A stretch of 64,000 bases of DNA from Tubiluchus corallicola (taxonomy: Eukaryota > Priapulida > Priapulimorpha > Priapulimorphida > Tubiluchidae): assembly GCA_030141605.1 (NCBI GenBank), contig JAQGDQ010000059.1:494001-558000 (forward strand). The letters run 5' to 3'. This document shows positions 56,901-64,000 of this stretch, one piece after another. Every line of letters starts with the position of its first letter. Position 1 is the stretch's first letter. The notes under the pieces are model-generated. The model was given only the letters and a program-made list of their open reading frames with translations, was not told the origin of the DNA and did not search any database. The position numbers and the translations under genes were made by a program.

Positions 56901-57064
56901 TGCTAAGTGGAGGTGAGGAGTTTTCACACAGCGATGGACAGCATAGTCGTGCTGAACGATCAGCCTCTTCACTAAGCAATGCTTATGATAGCTCTTGTGA
57001 TGCAATCAAGCCAGATAATATTACTAATACAACAAAACAACACTCAGTTGAAGATAGCAGCTAA
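50460..57064 (+). CDS. CNGA: Cyclic-nucleotide-gated cation channel, alpha type (4 coding exons, 781 aa)
   Basis: This gene encodes a plasma-membrane, non-selective cation channel opened by cGMP or cAMP, typical of sensory cells. The exons are 50460-50900, 51944-52104, 53111-53328 and 55539-57064. All introns are GT..AG and phases match (0, 2, 1), giving 2346 nt with a TAA stop. The N-terminus is polar with an acidic Asp run. After it, [13 protein letters not shown] marks S1 (about 217-238), [12 protein letters not shown] is S2 (about 249-270), and S3 is about 299-315. S4 carries [15 protein letters not shown]. The pore holds [11 protein letters not shown], with filter Glu418. S6 includes [11 protein letters not shown]. 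The cyclic-nucleotide-binding domain (about 530-650) has FGEVS and NRRTA; by family knowledge Arg614 and Thr615 contact the ligand phosphate. A coiled coil (about 676-720) matches the CLZ of A-type subunits. The length is normal for the family. The start is the first Met after an acceptor at 50440/50441, so at least one upstream noncoding exon is implied. The exact paralogue is not determined. Confidence 0.95.
51944..52104 (+). CDS. CNGA: CNGA second coding exon
   Basis: This is a 161-nt exon between a TTTTTTTCTTCAG acceptor and a CCT/GTAAGA donor, entering in phase 0 and leaving in phase 2. It encodes residues 148-200 plus two bases of Leu201. [10 protein letters not shown] lies within it. 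This is the poorly conserved linker before S1, and it joins in frame to the S1 exon. Confidence 0.85.
53111..53328 (+). CDS. CNGA: CNGA third coding exon (S1-S2)
   Basis: This is a 218-nt exon with a TTTTTTCAG acceptor and an AGAG/GTAAAA donor, leaving in phase 1. It encodes residues 201-273: the [11 protein letters not shown] entry into S1, the S1-S2 extracellular link with TELQ, and S2 with [14 protein letters not shown]. These are hallmark CNG channel sequences. The donor is the weakest of the gene (GTAAAA), but the frame across it is right: Arg-Arg-Gly-Tyr-Leu-Glu-Gln-Gly-Leu is what the family shows here. Confidence 0.92.
54130..54230 (-). repeat. tRNA-related SINE-like copy in CNGA intron 3
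   Basis: The minus strand reads AGTAGGTAGAGGGTATACCT followed by AAGGTTGTGAGTTGAAGCCC. This resembles the GGTAGAGC (A box) and GGTTGTGAGTTCGAAxCC (B box) of tRNA-derived SINEs. Both boxes are decayed, and boundaries are unclear. It lies about 200 bases before the piggyBac-type MITE. Confidence 0.4.
54429..54887 (+). mobile_element. piggyBac-type MITE in CNGA intron 3
   Basis: The 459-bp element is bounded by TTAA on both sides (54425-54428 and 54888-54891) with terminal inverted repeats CCCTTTCA/TGAAAGGG. TTAA targets and CCCTTT ends are diagnostic of the piggyBac superfamily. Two internal near-palindromes, TATCCCGCGGGATACA (about 54560) and GTATCCTACGGGATACAACG (about 54856), sit inside. 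No transposase is encoded. It lies in an intron and does not disturb splice sites. Confidence 0.8.
55539..57064 (+). CDS. CNGA: CNGA terminal exon (S2-S3 link to C-terminus)
   Basis: One uninterrupted 1526-nt exon encodes residues 274-781: S3, S4, S5, pore, S6, C-linker, nucleotide-binding domain and coiled coil. The acceptor is TTGATATAG at 55537/55538. A single large 3' exon carrying most of the channel core is also usual for vertebrate CNGA genes. After the coiled coil ([16 protein letters not shown] onward), about 60 Ser-rich, probably disordered residues finish the protein. No frameshift or missing key residue is seen. Confidence 0.96.
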
Positions 57065-57355
57065 TTGATTATAATATGACACAGATTATGTGCTTTACCT
57101 ACTCTTCTAACAAGAGCAGATAAAACAACATGTATTTTTATGAAACCAATAGTGTTTATATTAAAATGGTGCTTACAAAGAATATCGAGAGTTCCATCTT
57201 TAGGTGCAAAGCAGAAAGATTTTCGAGTTAAACGTGTTTACATCACTGCAACTCACTGCAATGTACTGCTACATGGAAATCAAGTTATACAGCATTGTCT
57301 TGTTAGTAATTACACTCATTTTAAATTCTGTCCAGCTTATAATAACTGCTAAATT

Positions 57356-57361
57356 AATAAA
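57356..57361 (+). promoter_or_regulatory. Candidate CNGA poly(A) signal AATAAA
   Basis: A canonical AATAAA lies 292 bases after the CNGA stop codon on the coding strand. The TG/T-rich sequence expected downstream is modest (TTTTAATTTTC). The inferred 3' UTR is about 0.3 kb. Confidence 0.5.
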
Positions 57362-57973
57362 CAACACTTTCTGAGAGTAATGTTTTAATTTTCTTTTAAT
57401 TTTGCCTCTGAACATTTATAAGGATAATATAATATGGTAGTACTTATTGATATGTGAATACTTATGAATATTTGGGACACGTATGCTTATTTTTCATAGT
57501 TATTTTATTTCATAGTTAAATAACAGACAAAGTTTTACATACCATAGCAAGCACTAAAGGTCTCATAAATTTCCTATGTTGATTCAACTCCCAAATCCAA
57601 CTATTACTCTATTCAAAGTTGTTGAATGGTACAGACTCAAGCCCTGTTTAACAAACTTTGCCTGCTGAGTAAATACAAAACTCAACATTTGTAACAGGAT
57701 CATTTTTTATCAGTCTTCAGCTCAGCTGCACAGTGAATTCTGGGGAAAAATTACTAGAGTCTGTCCATTTTTTTATTTAAGCTACCTAGAAGGAAAATCT
57801 TTTTTCAATTTAAACATGTACACATCTCCTTGTTTTTATTAACTTATTATTAGTAGTAGCAGCTATACAGTTTGCAAAGTTGTGGCAGTTTCTAGAGATT
57901 GTAGAGATTGTAGTTGGCATGAAACACTACAACTCATAGAAGAAAAACCTAAGTATAACTCACTTTGAATCAC

Positions 57974-57979
57974 TTTATT
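57974..57979 (-). promoter_or_regulatory. Candidate ATG12 poly(A) signal AATAAA
   Basis: TTTATT on the + strand reads AATAAA on the - strand, about 410 bases after the ATG12 stop. A second AATAAA lies further on near 57834. With the CNGA signal at 57356 this places the two convergent 3' ends about 0.6 kb apart. Confidence 0.4.
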
Positions 57980-58385
57980 ACCATATATACAAGTACAATG
58001 CTCTACAGCCTCTCTGTGAAATCCATAATGATATTTACAAAAAAATCATTCTGCAGAGCTGCACATTTTTAATTTCAATTAAGTCTGGAGGCTTTCCATT
58101 TCTTATTGCTTAACTGGTCCTGCTTAAATAATATAACAGTCAAATAAGCAAAACGAACATAAGCAGTTCCTAATATACAATGATCAACATAAATAACTCG
58201 ATGTTGCACAAGGTGCATTTTGTTACAACTGCTCACAGGCTAAAATTTTACAAGACATAAGTTAACGTATTCACAAGATATCACACGTGCAGTTACAAAA
58301 TTATAAACACTAATCGTTTGTAATTCACCTAATTCCAGATTTTTTTGTATTTCTATTCAGAAAATATCCTAGGCTTTGCATGTTA

Positions 58386-58445
58386 TCATCCCCAGGCTTG
58401 ACTTTTACAGTAGTGTAATACCAACCTTCCATCGCTTCCAAAACA
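58386..58445 (-). CDS. ATG12: ATG12 exon 4 (C-terminal Gly)
   Basis: The acceptor is TTTCAG at 58447-58446. The exon encodes [19 protein letters not shown] and then TGA. The terminal Gly is the residue activated by ATG7 and linked to ATG5, and no processing extension follows it, as is typical for ATG12. Confidence 0.97.
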   Translation of the reverse strand, partial: CFGSDGRLVLHYCKSQAWG

Positions 58446-61400
58446 CTGAAAAATAAATGTAAATTAAGTACTTGCATAACTATCATCAAGCAGATCATCT
58501 TATACCTAAAGCTATCTATTCTAATGTAGAACAAGTGATGATTTGCTTTCTGTAGGAAACAGTGAGGTCAAAATTTATACACACGCCATAGTTTTTATCT
58601 TGGAATTTGCGTGAAAATACTTTTTGGTGAGTGCAATTTCTAGACCTTGCAAAACACATTTCATTTTATTTGTTTTAAATGGTATGATAAATGATTTTAC
58701 AATTGACAAATAAAGACACATTCACACACGCATGTACTCTGATGGTATTTTTATATGACTAAACTGTTCACTAATATAGCAACAGGGAACCAGATATTGA
58801 ACTATCGGGCAAACCTCAGAATTGACAATTGTACCGACTCTAATCCCAAACTTCTAACATTTAGCATGATAATACTCTTCCAGCAAATTTTCCATTAGTC
58901 AAAAGAATAAACTGTCTGTTACATGAGCATAACAGCTAAAATCTGTACATCTTCAAACACCATCACATGTTATTTCAACCTGAAATAGACTAAAAATTAA
59001 ACTGAACGTACCTCATAAAGAGTTTGCAATGCATGATCAGGCGATGGAGCAAATGACTGACTAACATAAACAAACTGGAAAAAAAACAATTTTATCAGTG
59101 TAATATTACAGCAGCTCAAACAGCTGCACTAAAACATGTATTAACAAAGACTTTGAAAACCAAAAGTGCTAAAAACATAACCAGTTTCAAAATTTAAAAC
59201 TTTTACATAAGTTAAGTAAGACATTTTAAAGTTTGCAAGCATTGGTTAATGACTTAAATTTTCCCATATGGCTCTCAAAGCTTCTTGCAGATTATAGAAC
59301 ATGCTTACTGCTTTGTGCAAAGGACTCGAGGCTTTTCACACCCATTATGGGATATAGTCTCCCAAATGCTAAATTATATGGATGGTTTGAACCTAGGTAC
59401 ACTGGTATTAAGTTTTTTCAACATGTTGAGAAGTTTAGAGACCACTCGTATACAATAAATACAAAGACTAACTCTCACCTTTAACTGTCAGATGACTTGA
59501 TAAAGCAAATAGCGAAAAAAAAGTAGAAAAACAAAATTGCTCTTCAAAATATATGAATCAGTTTTCAATGTTCAAGATAGTGAGAATATGCAACAAATTC
59601 TTTAGAAGTTCTATCTGCTACGAGGTTCTATTAATGTCCAACAAAACTATTTTATTATAACCTTATAATCATAAATTATGGACAAATTTTTTATATTCCA
59701 ATATTATTCTAGTATTAACACATCTTGAAAGATGTCTTGAAGGAACTGTTTGCCACCTTCATGTACACAAGAAACATACTAGTACACAATGATAGCTCTA
59801 ATAAAGTGTCAAATGATTAACGTATATATTCTACTAGTCATTATATACATACAACAGATTCGCCTTCAACGCACTTCAAGGCTTTGTTGAGCTTCTCAAT
59901 CACAGCTGAAAGCGGACGATCACCCTGCACAGCCCATTTCCGTACTTTGAGTATAGGTGCATCGCCAGCCGGATTTAGCTGCACTGTAACTAAACAGAAC
60001 AGATTCAGATTTGCATTTTAAACGGCAAATACGCATAAACAATATTACAACCCAATTATTTCTACTAACGAACAAACAAAAACTCCTTTAGAACTAACTA
60101 GCAAAACCACAAAATTTCCTAAATTCTGAAATGCCATGTTTCACTGGTGGCTACAGCTTTGCCATGGGCCCAGTGAAAGTGAGAAAGTACAACCCTATGT
60201 ATGTTTTACTTCCTGGGATTCTGTGCTTTCACAAGAATAAGAACCATTTTCTTTTGCACAAAATGTCATGGACAGTAACAGTTGTACCTCACGATACAAC
60301 TGAAGAAGCAATGCTAAATACAAAGGCAACATACGACCATACAGTCTTATACACGTAGCCCTATTCTAATATTATTAACTACATTGTAATTGTATGACGA
60401 TAAAAATAATTATAAAATAAGACAGAATTTGATTAAGTTAGTGCACAGAGACAGTGTACATTTGTACTTGGAACTGCAAATACCTTATTAAATATTTATT
60501 AAAAAATTAAAAATTAATAGAATAGACTACACAGGTGTATCACAAAATATAGCCTATACTTTTTGCCTCATTATAATAATATGCCTCCATAAAAAACATC
60601 TTTTTTAGTACTTTGATGCATTTTCTCTATGCCCCTTAGGTGTACTTTAATTACTGCACATTTTGCACAGTACTTTGGAAACTATTTATTTTCTTCATAT
60701 GAATAAAAATCAATTGTTGATGAGGATGTATACACTTTAAACAACGGAATTGTACCCACTCTGAGCGCTTACTACATTGGATTGCATTTTCATTACACTC
60801 TATTCCACATGTTTTGCACAACTAAATGCTACTCTTTTGCTTCTCTGTGCCTGATGATTTTATGCTACCACTTTCTTGTTGCCCATTTGTTTCATTATCA
60901 GTGAGACTTCATTGGTTTGATGATAATCTGTCTTTATCATTTCTAATGATGTCACTTGCATTTATTTTTCTGTCATCACTGTTTTTCAATTACACATTCA
61001 CTTTGCTTCAATTACACATGCACTTTGCTTTATGTATAGTGTTGCTTCTTTTAGAATTTTGCAATTAGAAGTGGTTTAATAATCAGCACTAAAAACTCTA
61101 GTCACCACCTTATTTCTCTTTTGTCTTCCTGTGCTATAGATGCCACAAAGCAGACACAAAATTTAATTACGTGCCTACTTACTTCACTATTCTTCTACAA
61201 TTACAGTACTTCCTATTTTACAATCTCAGAATTAGTTTGGCTTATTCTGGCTGACTGATTTAAGACGTTCCTCCGTCCCAGAAGGCCCCCTTAGGAACAT
61301 AGTACACCTTGTGTCAGTATTTTTAATGACAAATACAAGTGCACCTGTACTACGATTAACTTTACCACTCAATCAAAAAAGAGCCCTTTACAGTTTCACA

Positions 61401-63198
61401 CCACTCTAAACATGATACTAATTTTTGAGTTTTGCAATGAATTCTAACGAGCAACTCTAATGGAGAACTTCATGCTCTGGTGAAAAAATTATTAGAGGCA
61501 GAAAGCTAAAAAATAAAACACCAATTTTCTCTTGAAACTGGAATATACGGATAATAGTTATTCACTATAAATATTATTCATTCTATCACCATTTTAAGGA
61601 AAAGGAAGACTAATGGAAGATTAAAGGAAAACTAAGGAAAGACTAATAATTTTTGCGAATTTACGGAAGCACAGAATAACATGTCACTCTTGCTTGCGAT
61701 CACCAGACACCTATAACCAGGCACCTATAAACTAACTACAGAGTTAAAGAATATTTGGCAAGCTTTTGACATGGATTCGTCAGTTCTTAAAGGGACACCG
61801 CCAGTCTACAGTAGTCAATGGTCACAAATCTGATTGGTCGTCAGTAACATCGAGGATTCCACAGGGGAGCATACTCGGTCCGGTATTGTTCATAATCTAT
61901 GCAAATAATATGCCAGAGGTTGTAATATGCCTGACCTGCTCATATTTGCAGATGATACCAAGATTAATTCTACAGTCGAACAACAAGATAAAGTGATGAG
62001 CCTACAACAGGATTTGGACAATTTAATAGAGTGAGCAGAAACATGGCAGCTTGATTTCAATGCTAGCAAATGCAAGGTAGTCCATATTCGCTACAATAAC
62101 ACGTTATTTAACGACGATATGAAATATGGTCACTTAAGAACAGAAATGGAGGCAACAGAACTGGAGAAAGACCTGGATGTGAATGTGGATTATGCTCTGA
62201 AGTTTTCCAAACATGTAGCAAATTCAAGTGAGTAAGGCTAACAAGATACTTGGATTAATCAGAAGATCATATGGAATGACATTAAAACTGTTGTTTGTAG
62301 CATTGGTTAGGCCACATCTTGAGTATAGTATAACAGGATGGATGCCCAGGTTTGTTAAAGGCCAGAAGTTGATCAAACGAGTTCTGTTCATACAGCAACT
62401 GGGATGGTCCCTGAGATAAAGGAACTCCCTTATGAGGAGCACCTAGAGGCTTTAAGTTGTTTAGTATATGGTGCAGACTGATCAGAGGTGATATGATAGA
62501 AGTATATAAGTTTACACATGGAATGTACAGTTTACATGCTAAGACCCTACAAAGAGATTATCAGACAAGAACTAAGGGATGGTTCTAATCCATGTAAGTC
62601 AAAGAAAAGGTATAGTTGGACTGCTACATAACATAACTTCTTCAGCTTGAAGGTTGGAATAACATCCCTTGAATGTAGTCTCTGTAAACTCTATAACCTC
62701 TTATAAAAGTAAACTAGATGATTATATAGCTGAACTGCCAATACAGCACCGAGGCTGTGCCACCTAGTAATTTTTAAAGTGATGGCAGTTATGATCGGTC
62801 AACAGGCAGAGATGCCTGACATCTAGGACTGAATGAATATGATCAACCGGCACAAACATTGGACAAGTTGGCATTTTGCAACTTACAAGTTCCTCTTTTT
62901 TAAAGGTGCTTAGCTAGTTTCACTATCCATGAGAAAGACAACTTTTGAGAAAAATATAAAATACGAAAGAGAAAACGTGAGATAAAACTATTATCATAGG
63001 CTTAACGAGAAAGGCAAACTATGGCAAAAAGCATACATGCAGACTTTGCCCTGTCGATCTACGGTAATGTACCCGTATTCGACTTCTACTACTAGTATTT
63101 TGTTTTAGTATACTAGTAGTAGTACTAGAGCTACCTTTTTCGCGAATTGGTTTTTCAGGTGTGACTTCGGTTTGATTACTATCACTCTCATCGGCCAT
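58386..63198 (-). CDS. ATG12: ATG12, ubiquitin-like autophagy conjugation protein (4 exons, 131 aa)
   Basis: ATG12 is activated by ATG7, passed to ATG10 and conjugated through its C-terminal Gly to ATG5; with ATG16 the conjugate directs ATG8/LC3 lipidation on the forming autophagosome. The exons on the minus strand are 63198-63063, 59989-59853, 59074-59012 and 58445-58386, totalling 396 nt. The variable N-terminal 45 residues are Ser/Thr-rich. The ubiquitin fold follows: [13 protein letters not shown], then [22 protein letters not shown] and [12 protein letters not shown], ending in the required Trp-Gly before TGA. Length is normal for the family (about 130-140). Three junctions are certain from conserved protein context. 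The exon 1 donor (TACC/GTAGAT at 63062) is inferred from phase; an unseen small exon or another donor could change a few residues near 45. Confidence 0.94.
59012..59074 (-). CDS. ATG12: ATG12 exon 3
   Basis: This is a 63-nt, phase 0-0 exon with a TTTTCCAG acceptor and a GAG/GTACGT donor. It encodes [19 protein letters not shown] followed by Tyr-Glu, the highly conserved Y-V-x-Q-S/T-F-A-P segment of ATG12. Confidence 0.96.
59853..59989 (-). CDS. ATG12: ATG12 exon 2 (start of ubiquitin fold)
   Basis: The exon has a TTCTGTTTAG acceptor and a strong GTATGT donor, is 137 nt, and encodes [19 protein letters not shown] and the following helix. This aligns directly with the start of the ATG12 fold in human and fly (GDTPIMK.. 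and KWAV in human). Confidence 0.95.
61766..62842 (+). pseudogene. Dead CR1-like non-LTR retrotransposon, 3' part of reverse transcriptase
   Basis: The fragment reads as the C-terminal half of a CR1/Rex-type reverse transcriptase: [31 protein letters not shown], then after a frameshift LLIFADDTK (catalytic F-ADD), [46 protein letters not shown] and [13 protein letters not shown]. It is broken by at least two frameshifts and many stops. It lies in ATG12 intron 1 on the opposite strand. It has no 5' half, so it is a 5'-truncated insertion. Confidence 0.85.
63063..63198 (-). CDS. ATG12: ATG12 exon 1 (N-terminal tail)
   Basis: The exon starts at ATG (63198-63196, context GGGTATGG) and runs [12 protein letters not shown]..., leaving in phase 1 at a GTAGAT donor. 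The N-terminal tail of ATG12 is poorly conserved, so assignment rests on position, phase, a Met start and the usual tail length. The open frame runs on to 63019 if the donor is ignored. Confidence 0.7.
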
Positions 63199-63334
63199 AC
63201 CCAAACGTTTTGTAATTTAAAATAAATTTGACATAAATTATTTCACACTTTAAATTATTAATTAAATTACACTGAAAGTCCACATTAAATCTTGAGGAAA
63301 GGAAAAAACTAGTAAACATAATGTAGGGCGCCGA

Positions 63335-63420
63335 GTAATCCACTAGCCGAAGCAGGACACTTCCGGTAAAACGCATGTGCTAAATTTGCGGAAAAGCAGC
63401 GTTGTACATGGGCAGCCCAA
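63335..63420 (-). promoter_or_regulatory. Putative ATG12 core promoter with ETS-type site
   Basis: About 160-170 bases upstream of the ATG12 ATG, the minus strand reads ACCGGAAGT (63367-63359), a consensus ETS/GABP-like site common in housekeeping promoters. A GCACATGCG motif, loosely NRF1-like, lies just upstream. No TATA box is seen. The region is more GC-rich than its surroundings. The transcription start is not determined. Confidence 0.4.
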
Positions 63421-63429
63421 GTAAGTAGG

Positions 63430-63930
63430 GCACTAGCGATTTCTGTAAAGAATCAAGATCTATGACGTAATAAAACATAAAACTAAATTTGTTTTAGAAG
63501 AAAGTAACTTTATAATAATGATGGATAGTCCTTGACAATTTACTTTTTACAACAATATCATCATTATTATTAATTAGCTCCATTAATTATCATCATAACA
63601 TCTAAGTATCTACTGCTTTAAGTTTAAAGAGAGAAACTATGTAGGGCACATAACTCGCAAACCAGTTCACTTAGTAGAAAACAATTATTTGTCTAAGAGG
63701 GAGTGAAAAAGATCACCTGTCTGTGAAGCAAGACAAAATAAAAAATGATATACCTTAAGCAAATTTTGGAAAGTGCACTTATTTTACTTCAGAGAAGATT
63801 AACATTGGCAAATATTAATTCTTCTAGCTCAGAATAAAATTCGCTTAATTTATCAGATGTATAATAAATTATTCAACGTGTATTGGCGTTTTAATTATTA
63901 TTATTACATAAACAAGGACAACGGACCTAC
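63430..63930. other. Upstream of ATG12, no gene seen
   Basis: AT-rich sequence between the arms of the inverted duplication, ending in a short ATT run at 63891-63906. No frame of interest. Confidence 0.5.
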
Positions 63931-64000
63931 CTCTGGCGTCCTACTTCGGCAGCCCGCTAGCCCATGTACGCCAATTGTCCTACTTCGGCTAATGGATTAC

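Larger units (their letters stand above)
63335..64000. repeat. Inverted duplication: ATG12 promoter segment repeated at window end
   Basis: A 25-base segment at 63335-63359 (GTAATCCACTAGCCGAAGCA then GGACA) recurs in reverse complement at 63976-64000 with two transitions. Further in, GTACATGGGC (63404-63413) recurs inverted at 63960-63969, both next to AGCCC. The sequence between the arms (63430-63930) is AT-rich with no gene seen. The right arm may continue past the window. Confidence 0.7.

Noticed and set aside
59233-59484. 83-codon + strand frame
   Set aside because: It lies in ATG12 intron 2 on the opposite strand with no recognisable domain.
60131-60358. 75-codon + strand frame in ATG12 intron 1
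   Set aside because: Fairly protein-like in composition, but no family is recognised and no supporting signal is present. It may be a transposon remnant.

Overview
The window looks like part of an invertebrate animal nuclear genome. It is AT-rich, gene-poor and dense in microsatellites, with spliced genes using GT..AG introns, AATAAA signals, and fragments of non-LTR retrotransposons, DNA transposons, tRNA-derived SINEs and 5S-rRNA-derived repeats. No operons, ribosome binding sites, CRISPR arrays or other prokaryotic features were seen. The sequence alone does not fix the phylum. A mollusc or another lophotrochozoan would fit the repeat types, but that is inference.

Two genes can be assembled with confidence, both in the last 14 kb. 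On the + strand, four exons (50460-57064) join into a complete 781-residue cyclic-nucleotide-gated cation channel of the alpha (CNGA) type. It has six membrane segments, a TIGETPPP pore, a cyclic-nucleotide-binding domain and a C-terminal coiled coil. On the - strand, four exons (63198 down to 58386) join into a complete 131-residue ATG12, the ubiquitin-like autophagy conjugation protein, ending in the obligatory Trp-Gly. The genes converge, with poly(A) signals about 0.6 kb apart. They have no known functional link, so this is probably only physical proximity.

Regions: 1-12.5 kb is intergenic with tetranucleotide, purine, GA, TAA/ATG and TTA repeats. 12.5-20.3 kb has a long ACACT pentanucleotide array, an unidentified 83-codon open frame with an internal hairpin (about 15.4-15.6 kb), an E-box/TATA cluster and a TA/GA array. 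20.3-28 kb has a degenerate tandem repeat, a 295-bp inverted-repeat element, a GT array, a tandem pair and a LINE relic. 28-36.7 kb has a second LINE relic, a possible orphan first exon (33818-33949), a 5S-derived repeat and a fragment resembling the C-terminal nuclease of R2-like elements. 37.9-39.9 kb is a tandem duplication of about 952 bp. 40-44.7 kb has an ATTC array, a second 5S-derived repeat, a MITE, a long pyrimidine tract and two SINEs. 45-48 kb holds an inverted-ended repeat and a clear 832-bp hAT-type element with an 8-bp target duplication. 50.4-57.4 kb is CNGA, with a piggyBac-type MITE and a SINE-like copy in intron 3. 58-63.4 kb is ATG12, with a dead CR1-like LINE antisense in intron 1. 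A 25-bp inverted duplication links the ATG12 promoter to the window end.

No wholly new system is evident. The best leads are the unexplained coding-like segments at 15.4 kb, 33.8 kb and 43.8 kb, the related 5S-derived repeats, and the nonautonomous DNA transposons with readable termini.
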